Assembly (NCBI RefSeq): GCF_014696625.1
Contig: NZ_JACJQL010000007.1
Location: 1-64,000 of the forward strand
Direction of reading: 5' to 3'
Origin: Nostoc parmelioides FACHB-3921
GTDB lineage: Bacteria; Cyanobacteriota; Cyanobacteriia; Cyanobacteriales; Nostocaceae
DNA: 64,000 nt
Under the pieces are notes generated by a model, which was given only the letters and a program-made list of their open reading frames with translations, had not been told where the DNA came from and made no database searches. Below, in pieces: positions 35,666 to 44,901 of this stretch; position 1 is the first letter of the stretch; each line of letters starts with the position of its first letter. A program made the position numbers and the translations under genes.

Positions 35666-36691
35666 CTAATCGCTGGTGCTGTGTAGAATTTCATATTGGG
35701 ATTGCAGTTGTTGCATCACTTGATTATCTACAGCTTCTTTGGCCATGCGAATGGCATTAAATACTGAAGGAGCTTGAGAGCTACCGTGACCGATTAGACA
35801 AACACCTGATACCCCTAACAGCAAAGCACCGCCGTGTTCTGCGTGATCCATGCGCTGCTTAATGCGCTTCAGGTTGGGTTTTAAAATGGCTGTACCGATT
35901 TGACCGTGTAAGCCTTGGGGCAATTCTTCCCGGAGGATTTGCAGAATTACTCCGCCGATCGCCTCCGCAAACTTGAGTAAAATATTGCCAACAAAGCCAT
36001 CGCACACAATCACGTCAAATTCGCCGGAAAGTACATCTCGCCCTTCCGCATTACCAATAAAATTGATGTTGGAGTTTTCCTTCAATAGTTGGTGAGTACG
36101 TAAGGCTAATTCATTGCCTTTGGTATCTTCCTCGCCAATATTCAACAAACCCACCTTGGGTTCATCTGTTCCTAAGACATACTGGCTGTAAATTGAACCA
36201 ATCACAGCAAACTGCTCTAAAAACTTAGGACGGCAGTCTACATTAGCGCCAACATCTAATATCAATACAGGTTTACCAGCTTTGATTGTGGGAAACACTG
36301 TACCAATTGCGGGGCGGTCAACTCCTGGTAATCGTCCCAAGCGTAATAAAGCTGATGCCATAGCTGCACCAGAATGGCCAGCCGAGAATATGGCATCCGC
36401 CTGCTCTCGCTTGACTAAATCCATCGCCACATTAATAGAAGCCTTGCGCTTGCGTCTTACCGCGTTCAAAGGCTCCTCATCCATTGCGATCGCTTCCTCA
36501 GCAGGAACGATCTCCACCCTCTCCAAATTAGTTTTTGGTGGCAAGGCAGATGCAATTTGTTGGGGATCACCTACCAACAGTACTTTCACACCCAATTCTT
36601 CGCTTGCTCGCACAGCGCCAGCTACGATTTCATTGGGTGCGTGATCCCCTCCCATTGCGTCAATTGCTATCCGTACGCAAGTCGATCCCAT
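35666..36691 (-). CDS. plsX: Phosphate acyltransferase PlsX
   Basis: A 341-residue enzyme that converts acyl-ACP to acyl-phosphate for glycerolipid synthesis. N-terminal RIAIDAMGGDHAPNEIV is diagnostic. SAGHSGAAMA and VGNILLKFAE are further family blocks. It heads the plsX-fabH-fabD-plsC block on the minus strand. ATG 36691. The 230-base gap upstream contains the pyrimidine/purine hairpin at 36828-36920. Confidence 0.96.
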   Translation of the reverse strand: MGSTCVRIAIDAMGGDHAPNEIVAGAVRASEELGVKVLLVGDPQQIASALPPKTNLERVEIVPAEEAIAMDEEPLNAVRRKRKASINVAMDLVKREQADAIFSAGHSGAAMASALLRLGRLPGVDRPAIGTVFPTIKAGKPVLILDVGANVDCRPKFLEQFAVIGSIYSQYVLGTDEPKVGLLNIGEEDTKGNELALRTHQLLKENSNINFIGNAEGRDVLSGEFDVIVCDGFVGNILLKFAEAIGGVILQILREELPQGLHGQIGTAILKPNLKRIKQRMDHAEHGGALLLGVSGVCLIGHGSSQAPSVFNAIRMAKEAVDNQVMQQLQSQYEILHSTSD

Positions 36692-36827
36692 TGCTCAAAG
36701 CTTCTAGAAACCTTACAAATTTTACCAGATGGCTTGGCTGAAAAATCTTAACTTTCTCACCACCGCATCTCTCTTGTGATAATTGCAACAAGTTTTAGCG
36801 GCAAGCCCAAGATAGCACATTGTGTAT

Positions 36828-36920
36828 GAGGGTGTGAGGGTGTGAGGGTGTAAGGGTGTAAGGGAAAAGAAATTTATTATTCCTTCCCCTATACCCCTAC
36901 ACCCCTATACCCCTACCCCC
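36828..36920. repeat. Long hairpin of GGGTGTRA tandem repeats
   Basis: GAGGGTGTGAGGGTGTGAGG, then GTGTAAGGG units (36828-36865), face CCCCTATACCCCTACACCCC, then TATACCCCTACCCC (36886-36920) across AAAAGAAATTTATTATTCC. The arms are mutually complementary in register. It ends 2 bases before the pepA stop and could terminate pepA transcription. Confidence 0.7.
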
Positions 36921-36921
36921 C

Positions 36922-38397
36922 CTACTCACTCAATACCCAATCAACCAACAACCTTACGCCATAACCGGTTGCACCTGGGCCGTTGTAGCCGTTTTCTTTG
37001 TCTGCCCAAACTGGCCCGGCAATGTCTAAGTGCGCCCACGGGGTGTCTTTGACAAATTGTTTGAGGAACAAAGCAGCTGTGATAGAACCACCAGGACGAG
37101 GCCCGGTGTTTTTCATGTCGGCAATGCCAGATTTTAGCCCTTCAAAATATTTTTCTTCTAATGGCATCCGCCAAATCTTTTCACCAGATTCACTAGCCGC
37201 TTGCTCTAGTTGCCCGGCTAAGGCATCATCGGGAGTATACAAACCAGCAATGTCATCACCTAAGGCAATAACATTGGCACCGGTGAGGGTGGCTAAATCA
37301 ACGATCGCATCTAATCCCAATTTATCGGTATAGACTAGGGCATCTGCTAGAGTTAAGCGCCCTTCGGCATCGGTGTTGTTCACTTCGATGGTTTTGCCAT
37401 TGGATGCTGTCAGGATGTCTCCTGGGTGCATAGCCTTACCGCTAATCATGTTTTCGGTTACGGCTGAGATGAAGTGAACTTCTACATTTGGTTTGATTTG
37501 GGCAATGGCTTTGGCTGCACCTAAGGTAGCGGCCGCACCTCCCATATCAATTTTCATGGTTTCGATACCACTACCAGCACCTTTAATATTGAGTCCACCA
37601 GAATCGAAGGTTAAACCTTTACCGACAATTGCCAGTTTCCGCTTGGGTGTGCTTTCTGGTTTGTAGGTTAAGTGAATAAATTTAGGCGGTAAATCTGAGG
37701 CGAGGGCAACTCCTAAAAATGCACCCATGCCTAGTTTTTCACAATCTTCCTGCTCTAAAATTTCTATTTGTAAACCATAATCTTGGGCAATCTGTTGAGC
37801 CGTTTCTGCCATTGTAATTGGTGTGACGCTATTGGCTGGTGCTGCTACCAATTGGCGAGCCAAGATTACCCCAGAGACGATTTGATTTGCTCGGTTAATT
37901 GCTGCTTCTTGTCCGGCAAAACCAAGTAATTCTACTGTTTCGACTTGGGAACCTTTGTCGTCTGGGTCTGATTTAAAGCGATTATCTTGATAGAGCGCTA
38001 ACTGCACGCCTTCGGCAATTGCTTGGGCTGAGGCTGTAGGATCATTATTCCACAGAGGAAAACTCAGTCCGATAACTTTGCTTTTTTGTTTTTTGCCTAC
38101 TTTACCTACAGCCGCCGCCGCACGTCTTAAGGTTTCTATTTTGAAGGCTTCCGTTTTGCCTAAACCCACCAAAATTATTTTCCGTACTGGGATATTAGAA
38201 CTCACACGAGTAAAAACTGTGCTGTTGGCTTTGCCTGTAAATTCTTCTTCGGCAATTAGTTCTTTTAAAATACCAGCAAACCTTTCATCTAAACTCGCTA
38301 GTTCACCAGTTAACTCGACCGCATCTTCAAATAATGCGATCGCCAAAGTATCGCCTGCCCATTCTAGTAGAGGCTTATCACTCAGTTGAATTGCCAT
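36922..38397 (-). CDS. pepA: Leucyl aminopeptidase
   Basis: A 491-residue M17 dizinc aminopeptidase. The signature NTDAEGRL is present, and the ligand-bearing [23 protein letters not shown] and LATLTGA blocks are intact. The N-terminal macro-like domain runs to about residue 160. Normal length. ATG 38397. It removes N-terminal residues in peptide turnover. The 3' end abuts a repeat hairpin. Confidence 0.95.
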   Translation of the reverse strand: MAIQLSDKPLLEWAGDTLAIALFEDAVELTGELASLDERFAGILKELIAEEEFTGKANSTVFTRVSSNIPVRKIILVGLGKTEAFKIETLRRAAAAVGKVGKKQKSKVIGLSFPLWNNDPTASAQAIAEGVQLALYQDNRFKSDPDDKGSQVETVELLGFAGQEAAINRANQIVSGVILARQLVAAPANSVTPITMAETAQQIAQDYGLQIEILEQEDCEKLGMGAFLGVALASDLPPKFIHLTYKPESTPKRKLAIVGKGLTFDSGGLNIKGAGSGIETMKIDMGGAAATLGAAKAIAQIKPNVEVHFISAVTENMISGKAMHPGDILTASNGKTIEVNNTDAEGRLTLADALVYTDKLGLDAIVDLATLTGANVIALGDDIAGLYTPDDALAGQLEQAASESGEKIWRMPLEEKYFEGLKSGIADMKNTGPRPGGSITAALFLKQFVKDTPWAHLDIAGPVWADKENGYNGPGATGYGVRLLVDWVLSE

Positions 38398-38570
38398 GTT
38401 GGGGTCTTATCTATGTATATATGCCTTCCTGTACCAGTATTGCTCAAAAATTTTGTTTCAGGATAGGGGGGTTGGGGATTGGGGATTGGGGATTGGGAAG
38501 AGATAAAGAAGCAGACAAGCAGGGATCAAGGGAAGTATTGATCTAGAGGAAAATAACAGTTGACTGTTGA

Positions 38571-39617
38571 CTATTGACCAATATCGAATTTCTTGGCGAT
38601 CGCATTGATTATTTCTAGCTCTCGTGGTTTAGTCTGATGGTCTAGTTCGGCAATTTTGCGACAACGGGCTAGTAAGGGGACGGCAAAATCACGATTTAAT
38701 TGGTTCAGCAGTTGCTCGAAAGGTTGGGGTGATTTGATGTTTTGCTTGATTGCTGCTAAGGATGTGGGGCTGAGATTGGCAGCTTGCAAGTCTGGTAGGA
38801 TTTCTTCCCAGGTTTTCTCTGGATGGCTGGCCAGGATCATGTGAACTAATATCTGATCCATAATGGCTTCTTGAGCGATCGCTTTTTCTAAATATTTCTC
38901 ACTCTCGGCTTTTAAGTTTGCCAATGTCTCTGGAGAATTGATCGATGTTGCAGCGTCTAACTTGGCTTCGTAAAATCGACAAGCTGCATATCCTAAAGAA
39001 TAGCTGAGTGTAGCATTGGAACTGGCAGCGATCGCCGCACCAGCAAATGGAACATTTCTTAGTAAGGCTAATCCGGCTGCTTTCAGGAGACGATTTCCAC
39101 CCAGTCCTAAACCAAAAATTGTCAAAAGCTCCCCTTTTCGAGCAGGGTCTTTTAAATCCAGTCCATAAGCAGCAGCAATCTGATAAAGCATTTCTGTCTG
39201 CAATTTCATTGTTGCGGCTAAATCCACGGCAAATAAGGCTGCGGCTACTCCCGGTAAAATGCTACTCGCTAGACCTACTCCACCGGATTTAGCTGCTTTG
39301 TCCATCATGATGCGGTGGGCAATTTGGCTTGGTGATTCCTGAGGATACTTTTGTTTGAGTTTGTTAACTGAGGTGGCAACTTTTTCTATATCTACACTGT
39401 CACTTGCCCCAATTAGCCAATTAAGATTCAAAAATCCTGAAATTCTTCTAATCAGCCAATTATCACTGAGATGGTTGATGAGGTTACCTGTTATTTGAGT
39501 ACCTTGCTCAAATAAATTTTGTGTTTGCTTAACCGTTGCTTGCCCAAGTTGAGCAACAGCATCTATTACAGATAGTTTAGGCGTTTTTTCGATGTTTGCT
39601 GGTGGTTTGTCTGGCAT
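38571..39617 (-). CDS. EcsC/DUF697-like membrane-associated protein
   Basis: A 348-residue protein with a central hydrophobic region (residues about 105-215, SGGVGLASSILPGVAAALF, LLRNVPFAGAAIAAS) in the style of EcsC or DUF697 proteins, flanked by helical polar regions. No catalytic motif seen, and family assignment is tentative. The last residues IGQ and the TAG stop lie in the TATTGAC/TGTTGAC heptamer repeat that runs over 38555-38580. It stands between pepA and a hydrolase gene. Confidence 0.6.
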   Translation of the reverse strand: MPDKPPANIEKTPKLSVIDAVAQLGQATVKQTQNLFEQGTQITGNLINHLSDNWLIRRISGFLNLNWLIGASDSVDIEKVATSVNKLKQKYPQESPSQIAHRIMMDKAAKSGGVGLASSILPGVAAALFAVDLAATMKLQTEMLYQIAAAYGLDLKDPARKGELLTIFGLGLGGNRLLKAAGLALLRNVPFAGAAIAASSNATLSYSLGYAACRFYEAKLDAATSINSPETLANLKAESEKYLEKAIAQEAIMDQILVHMILASHPEKTWEEILPDLQAANLSPTSLAAIKQNIKSPQPFEQLLNQLNRDFAVPLLARCRKIAELDHQTKPRELEIINAIAKKFDIGQ

Positions 39618-39736
39618 TGCTTGTCATCATCCTTATCAGACCCTCTGTTTTGGTTGTAGTTGATCTTTGCCAGCCTTGACATCTATCAACCAGGGCAATT
39701 CTCTAGGATTTAATATTTCTACCACTGGGATACATC

Positions 39737-40567
39737 TCAAATTTTCTGTTGGGGAATTTTGAGATGAGAAATTTTGGGGCTTTTAATTTCTAAAAAGTTA
39801 TTAACTTGGAGAATTTCATAGAGATTCACATCTTGCTCTAGCAAACAGGCGTGTCCACTGTTGGGTAGAATCACTTTCTGAGAATGAGAGATAATATTTG
39901 CTAGGCGCGTAGCTTCACTGACAGATGGTAACAGGCGATCGCTACCACCGGCGATTAACAATGTTGCTTGAGTCAGACAACGCAATTGCTCATCGCTGAC
40001 ATCAAATTCTCGTAATAAAGATAACCGCCAAAGAACTGTTTCTGGTGGTACATAACGCATGGTTTTTAGCAGTTCTTGGCGAATATTCCGAGATATACGC
40101 TGCAAGGATGCCAAAAAGGGTAATAAACCTAGTGCGCCTGCATCATAAAGGCATTCAGGGACTAATTGCACCAGTTGAGATAGCCCATCCAACCAAGGAC
40201 GGAGCTTAAAAGCTGAGGCGGAATTAATCAGAATTAGACGTTTAAATAAGTGGGGCGATTTAATCGCTACTTTCATCGCCAAACAACCCCCGAAAGACTC
40301 ACCGCATAAGTAAACTACCCTTTGGGAACTTTTTTCTAATTCCGCATGAATTAAGTCTAGGACGTTATTTGTGAGGACATCCCAAGTGGTTAGGTCTTGG
40401 CGGGGGATCGCCAAACAACGGACATCAAAGCCAATTTCTAACCCCGCCGTTTGCGATCGCAATAATTGACCAGTTCCATCCATTCCTGGCAAATAGACGA
40501 ACAACGGATACTCAGGGCGTACTCGTCTAGGAGTTAGGAAACACGGCTTTAGTTCAACGTCTGGCAT
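39737..40567 (-). CDS. Alpha/beta hydrolase
   Basis: A 276-residue alpha/beta hydrolase. The nucleophile elbow GESFGG (Ser in VVYLCGESFGGCLAMK) and YLPGMDGTGQLLRSQ (oxyanion region) are clear. D in IAGGSDRLLP and H in LPNSGHACLLEQ complete the triad. It is similar in order to the hydrolase part of plant and cyanobacterial phytyl-ester/diacylglycerol acyltransferase-like proteins. It lies near an acyltransferase gene (40950), which fits a lipid role, but the substrate is unproven. ATG 40567. Confidence 0.8.
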   Translation of the reverse strand: MPDVELKPCFLTPRRVRPEYPLFVYLPGMDGTGQLLRSQTAGLEIGFDVRCLAIPRQDLTTWDVLTNNVLDLIHAELEKSSQRVVYLCGESFGGCLAMKVAIKSPHLFKRLILINSASAFKLRPWLDGLSQLVQLVPECLYDAGALGLLPFLASLQRISRNIRQELLKTMRYVPPETVLWRLSLLREFDVSDEQLRCLTQATLLIAGGSDRLLPSVSEATRLANIISHSQKVILPNSGHACLLEQDVNLYEILQVNNFLEIKSPKISHLKIPQQKI

Positions 40568-40949
40568 TGTAAAATTTAAATTCTATTTGCTGTTTTTATA
40601 AACTTTACCTTATGTCAAGCTTATACTTTGTATCGATAGGACAATACAAGATGAAGCCGAATCGTTGACAGTTGACAGTTAACCGCCAGCAGTCAAGAAA
40701 CCATACAACTGACTATGTAATTTAAAAGCGTAATAGCTTAGTCCAGTTAAAATCATAGCTTGCACTGTATAAATTCTTCTTGAAGATACTTTGATTAATT
40801 AATGATGATCCTAGAGATTAATCTAGGAATAAAAAAAGATTTGCTATATCGATTATGATCCTATTTACTAGTAAATCGAAGAACTGGCTTATTATTCTTA
40901 AACCCCTACACCCCTACACCCTTACACCCTTAAACCCCTATACCCCTAC
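40568..40949. other. Intergenic region with heptamer and CCCCTACA repeats
   Basis: 382 bases. TTGACAGTTGACAGTTAACC occurs at about 40664. CCCCTACACCCCTACACCCT (40903 onward) and similar units precede the next gene's stop. No gene. Confidence 0.5.
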
Positions 40950-41675
40950 TTAATAACAACCTTGAGCTAGTAAAGTAGAGATTTCATCATGGCAATGTGT
41001 GGTTAGTTCAGCCACAACATTTTTCGCCTGTTTGCCATGATATTGATTGTGATGTTGGGCTGTAATCCAATAAGGACGACCGACTAAGACAGCCACTCGA
41101 TGATAGATTACCAGGGGATGCCAACCATATTGATTGAATAATGGTTCGGAAGGGTCGAACAAACTCAATAATTTTAGGGGAAAAGCCGCAGTGTTACTCT
41201 CTTCTAAGGAAGCGATCGCTACTGGTAACACTGCCAAGTTCTGGACTTGAGAACGTAACGCTAGATGAGCAAAGCCCCGGCGAAATTCCCCTACTTCATT
41301 GGCTGGAGTATACTTCACCATCGGATCAGCACCTTCAGGAAATACTCCCACCATTTGTTTTGTTTGTAGTAGCTTTTGTGACTGCACAAAAAAGCTTTGC
41401 TGACGATGTTGATTTTCTTCTAAAGGAAAGCAACCCAGCTGTCCTGTGACAATCTCCCGCAATATTGGCACTTGTCCCATATAGTGATGACAAGCAAAAC
41501 GAATCGGATTCGATAAAGCCGCCATTAAAGTTAGTGCGTCCATAAAACTGCGGTGATTGCTCACTATTAACAAACTAGCATCTTGGGGAATGCGATCCTC
41601 GTAATAGCGAAACATTTTAGTAGAGAGTGTGTTTAAGAATATCCGAGAAATATCTAGGGGGTTATTTGCACTCAT
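40950..41675 (-). CDS. Acyltransferase of the glycerol-3-phosphate / lysophosphatidate type
   Basis: A 241-residue acyltransferase with catalytic NHRSFMDALT (H-x4-D) and substrate-pocket VFPEGADP. The order and spacing are those of the PlsC/GPAT family, but it is more divergent than the plsC gene at 32720 and lacks a clear membrane helix. It lies downstream of an alpha/beta hydrolase in the same direction. Donor and acceptor are not known. ATG 41675. Confidence 0.82.
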   Translation of the reverse strand: MSANNPLDISRIFLNTLSTKMFRYYEDRIPQDASLLIVSNHRSFMDALTLMAALSNPIRFACHHYMGQVPILREIVTGQLGCFPLEENQHRQQSFFVQSQKLLQTKQMVGVFPEGADPMVKYTPANEVGEFRRGFAHLALRSQVQNLAVLPVAIASLEESNTAAFPLKLLSLFDPSEPLFNQYGWHPLVIYHRVAVLVGRPYWITAQHHNQYHGKQAKNVVAELTTHCHDEISTLLAQGCY

Positions 41676-42054
41676 GCCTGATCAATGTGTTTTTTTGGGA
41701 AAATATCGCAGTTTATCTTGATTTAATTTTTACATTTCTTCACCCTTGCGTTGACCGTCTTAAGGTAGAAATGTTTTATCCACAAAAGCCGCGAAATTCT
41801 CTAGTTTGGGAGATTTGTGTTCTTCATCACCATCAATGTAATGAAAGCATTCTCCAAAATTATTAATAGTTGATTTCAGTCTTTTGTTTAGGATTATTTG
41901 GATTCATAGATATTACAAAATAATACTTTGGATGGTAAATTTGCTAATATTAAAGTGTTATTTCAGTAAAAGGAGCTATTATCGTATAATTGCGTGAATT
42001 TGTTGATAGAAGTTAAGATATAAAACGTTTTTATAAGTTAATTTTTTATTTTGC
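41676..42054. other. Intergenic region upstream of metG
   Basis: 379 bases between divergent genes, AT-rich near metG. No repeat or RNA gene identified. It must contain both promoters. Confidence 0.4.
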
Positions 42055-43647
42055 ATGAATCTAGTGAATAAATCAGAAAAAACATTTGCACTGACAACAC
42101 CTCTGTATTATGTAAACGATGTTCCTCACATTGGTAGTGCCTACACAACAATGGCAGCAGATGCAGTAGCGAGGTTTCAGAAGCTATTAGGGCGTGATGT
42201 ACTGCTGATAACAGGTACAGATGAGCATGGGCAGAAAATTCAGCGTTCAGCCGAGAGTTTAGGAAAAGCCCCACAAGAGTTTTGTGACGAAATTGTCCCC
42301 AGCTTTATGAGTTTGTGGCAATTGTTGAATATTCAATACGATCGCTTTAGTCGGACTACGGCTGTCCGTCACAAAGCCATTGTAGATGAATTTTTTGCAC
42401 GGGTGTGGGAGGCTGGCGACATCTACCAAGGACAGCAAAAAGGCTGGTACTGTGTATCTTGCGAAGAATTTAAAGAAGAAAGGGAACTACTAGAAGGAAA
42501 TCGCTGCCCTATTCATGTTAATAAAGAAGTTGAGTGGCGAGACGAACAAAACTACTTTTTCCGCCTCTCGAAATATCAAACTCAATTAGAAGCATTTTAC
42601 GAGTCTCATCCAGATTTTATCCAGCCGGAAAGCCGTCGTAATGAAGTCCTTAGCTTTGTTAGCCAAGGTTTGCAAGATTTTTCCATTTCGCGGGTAAATC
42701 TAGATTGGGGTTTTCCAGTACCCACCGATCCAAAGCATACCTTATATGTTTGGTTCGACGCTTTGCTAGCTTACGTCACAGCATTGTTAGATCCAAAAGA
42801 TGAACCAACATTAGAAAATGCCTTAGCAAAATGGTGGCCGATCAATTTGCACCTGATTGGTAAGGATATCTTACGTTTCCATGCTGTTTACTGGCCGGCA
42901 ATGCTTTTATCTGCTGGCTTACCTTTACCCGATAGAGTTTTCGGCCACGGCTTTTTGACCAAAGACGGTCAAAAAATGGGCAAAAGCTTAGGTAATACCG
43001 TAGACCCCGTAGGACTAGTCCAGCAGTATGGTAGCGATGCAGTTCGTTATTACTTCCTTAAGGAAATCGAATTTGGCAAAGATGGCGACTTTAATGAAGT
43101 TAGATTCATCAATGTGCTGAATGCAGATTTGGCAAATGACTTAGGTAATTTGCTCAATCGCACTCTGAACATGGTGAAAAAATACTGCACTAATTATGCG
43201 TTATCGATTACCAATGAAGATATTCCTGCGGAAAATACATTGAAAGCATTGGGCTTAGATGTAGGAGCAAAGGTCAAACAAGCTTACGAAGTGTTAGCTT
43301 TTAATCAAGCTTGCGGAGTCGTGCTTTCACTGGTACAAGCCAGTAATAAGTTTATTGATGATCAAGCTCCTTGGTCATTATATAAACAAGGCCGACAACA
43401 GGAAGTAGAAACAGTGCTGTACACTGTTCTAGAATCTGTGAGGCTTGCCGCCTATCTGCTTTCTCCAGTGATTCCCAACATCAGTAGCAATATCTATCAG
43501 CAACTGGGTTTTGGGATCAACTTTAATGAACAAACTGATATTACTCCTTTTGCGAGTCATGCACAATGGGGCTTGCTATCTAATAAACAGCAGTTGGGTC
43601 AACCCCAACCCATTTTTAAACGCATAGAACAACCAAAAAACGTTTAA
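42055..43647 (+). CDS. metG: Methionyl-tRNA synthetase
   Basis: A 530-residue class I synthetase. The HIGH motif is HIGS (residues 25-28) and KMSKS is KMGKS (307-311). A single zinc knuckle (CVSC at 133-136, CPIH at 151-154) marks the subclass with one Cys-x2-Cys / Cys-x2-His site. The anticodon-binding helical domain follows to about 500. It lacks the C-terminal dimerisation EMAP-like domain, as in other cyanobacteria. ATG 42055. A GC hairpin follows at 43712. Confidence 0.96.
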   Translation: MNLVNKSEKTFALTTPLYYVNDVPHIGSAYTTMAADAVARFQKLLGRDVLLITGTDEHGQKIQRSAESLGKAPQEFCDEIVPSFMSLWQLLNIQYDRFSRTTAVRHKAIVDEFFARVWEAGDIYQGQQKGWYCVSCEEFKEERELLEGNRCPIHVNKEVEWRDEQNYFFRLSKYQTQLEAFYESHPDFIQPESRRNEVLSFVSQGLQDFSISRVNLDWGFPVPTDPKHTLYVWFDALLAYVTALLDPKDEPTLENALAKWWPINLHLIGKDILRFHAVYWPAMLLSAGLPLPDRVFGHGFLTKDGQKMGKSLGNTVDPVGLVQQYGSDAVRYYFLKEIEFGKDGDFNEVRFINVLNADLANDLGNLLNRTLNMVKKYCTNYALSITNEDIPAENTLKALGLDVGAKVKQAYEVLAFNQACGVVLSLVQASNKFIDDQAPWSLYKQGRQQEVETVLYTVLESVRLAAYLLSPVIPNISSNIYQQLGFGINFNEQTDITPFASHAQWGLLSNKQQLGQPQPIFKRIEQPKNV

Positions 43648-43711
43648 TTGCTTTTAATTCTTGCTTAAAGCCAATTCAGTTCAATTTGTTAATTCTTTCC
43701 CAGAAAATCAA

Positions 43712-43737
43712 CGGGGCTGGACTGTATCTTAGCCCCG
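43712..43737. terminator. Hairpin after metG (no T-tract)
   Basis: CGGGGCT (43712-43718) and AGCCCCG (43731-43737) form a 7-bp stem around a 12-base loop. It is followed by AAAAATTAT, not by T residues, so it is a weak terminator in the metG direction. Confidence 0.45.
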
Positions 43738-43812
43738 AAAAATTATCATAAGTCGATCTAAAAAATCAAAGTTGATAATTAGTATCAGAAATAACAAGGA
43801 TAAAATTGAGGT

Positions 43813-44451
43813 ATGACATCAATGTTGAATAACTTGGAAAATGATTCAATATTTACACCAGAACAGGTTTTAGAAAATCGAGGACGGGTTGCCATTTTTA
43901 TTGATGGGTCAAATCTATTCTACGCTGCTTTGCAATTAGGAATTGAAATAGATTACACGAAATTGCTATGTCGTCTGACTGGTGGTTCTCGATTGTTGCG
44001 GGCTTTTTTCTATACCGGTGTAGACAGAACTAATGAAAAGCAGCAAGGGTTTTTGTTGTGGATGCGCCGTAATGGCTACCGCGTCATTGCTAAAGACTTG
44101 GTACAGTTGCCAGATGGTTCCAAAAAAGCCAACCTGGATGTAGAAATAGCTGTAGATATGATGGCGTTAGTTGATTCTTACGATACTGCTGTACTAGTCA
44201 GTGGTGATGGGGATCTGGCTTATGCGGTCAATTCTGTTAGTTATCGTGGCGTACGGGTAGAAGTTGTGAGCTTACGTTCTATGACTAGTGATAGCTTAAT
44301 TAATGTGAGCGATCGCTATATTGATTTAGAGGCTATCAAAGAAGATATCCAGAAAACCCCCCGCCAAAGCTATCCTTATCGACCTTTATCTAGCATGGGT
44401 TTTTTAGATGATCCCAGAGATAGCGATGGACACCTAGAAATGCAGGATTAA
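43813..44451 (+). CDS. NYN-domain protein, LabA-like
   Basis: A 212-residue protein of the NYN (DUF88) family. The acidic PIN-like site is seen as IFIDGSNLFYA, KANLDVEIAVDMM and LVSGDGDLAYAV. Family members such as cyanobacterial LabA act on clock-controlled gene expression, and the fold is that of PIN RNases. Whether this protein is the clock regulator or an unrelated nuclease cannot be told from sequence. The terminator follows directly at 44499. No kai gene is in this window. Confidence 0.87.
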   Translation: MTSMLNNLENDSIFTPEQVLENRGRVAIFIDGSNLFYAALQLGIEIDYTKLLCRLTGGSRLLRAFFYTGVDRTNEKQQGFLLWMRRNGYRVIAKDLVQLPDGSKKANLDVEIAVDMMALVDSYDTAVLVSGDGDLAYAVNSVSYRGVRVEVVSLRSMTSDSLINVSDRYIDLEAIKEDIQKTPRQSYPYRPLSSMGFLDDPRDSDGHLEMQD

Positions 44452-44498
44452 TGACCTTTTCACAAGCTAGACAACAAAAAAGTATAAACTTAAACCAA

Positions 44499-44537
44499 CG
44501 GGGGGAATCAACAAAACTTCCCCCCGCTTCTGTTTTT
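44499..44537 (+). terminator. Intrinsic terminator after the NYN gene
   Basis: CGGGGGGAA (44499-44507) pairs perfectly with TTCCCCCCG (44518-44526), with a 10-base loop TCAACAAAAC. It is followed by CTTCTGTTTTT. The 9-bp GC stem plus T-tract makes this the best terminator in the window. Confidence 0.9.
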
Positions 44538-44560
44538 GATAGTAGTTTGCTTTGATTTTA

Positions 44561-44817
44561 AATAGGACTTACCTATGAAAATGAAAGATCAAGGGTTTGG
44601 AGAAGGGTGTAGGGGTATGAATCAATTCAAAATTCAAAATTCAAAATTCAAAATAAATGTTTGAAACCCTTACACTCGGTATCAACAGAAAATCTGGGTA
44701 CGTAATACCAATTCTCTATGAAGTTGCGTCAAATAAATGATGTAGAGACGTTGCATGCAACGTCTCTACAGTACAGAATAAAGTGCATCTTTATCAAGAA
44801 ACGGTATAAGTCCTATT
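44561..44817. mobile_element. Composite MITE-like element with internal perfect palindrome
   Basis: AATAGGACTTA (44561-44571) and its exact complement TAAGTCCTATT (44807-44817) bracket 257 bases. Inside are TTCAAAA tandem repeats, two ACCAATT-type blocks and a perfect 30-bp palindrome at 44741-44770. No coding frame. The ends match those of a small inverted-repeat element. Target duplication is not clear because the flanks are AT-rich. Confidence 0.55.
44741..44770. repeat. Perfect 30-bp palindrome
   Basis: The left half TGTAGAGACGTTGCA is followed at once by its exact complement (starting TGCAACG). All 30 bases pair with no spacer. It is extruded easily as a cruciform and is too symmetric to be chance. 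Confidence 0.9.
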
Positions 44818-44901
44818 AAAAATAGCTTGCGGTAAGGTAAAGGAGAAATTAAACATTACCAATTACCAACTCCAACAGACCATACAATTATTTAATTAGA
44901 C

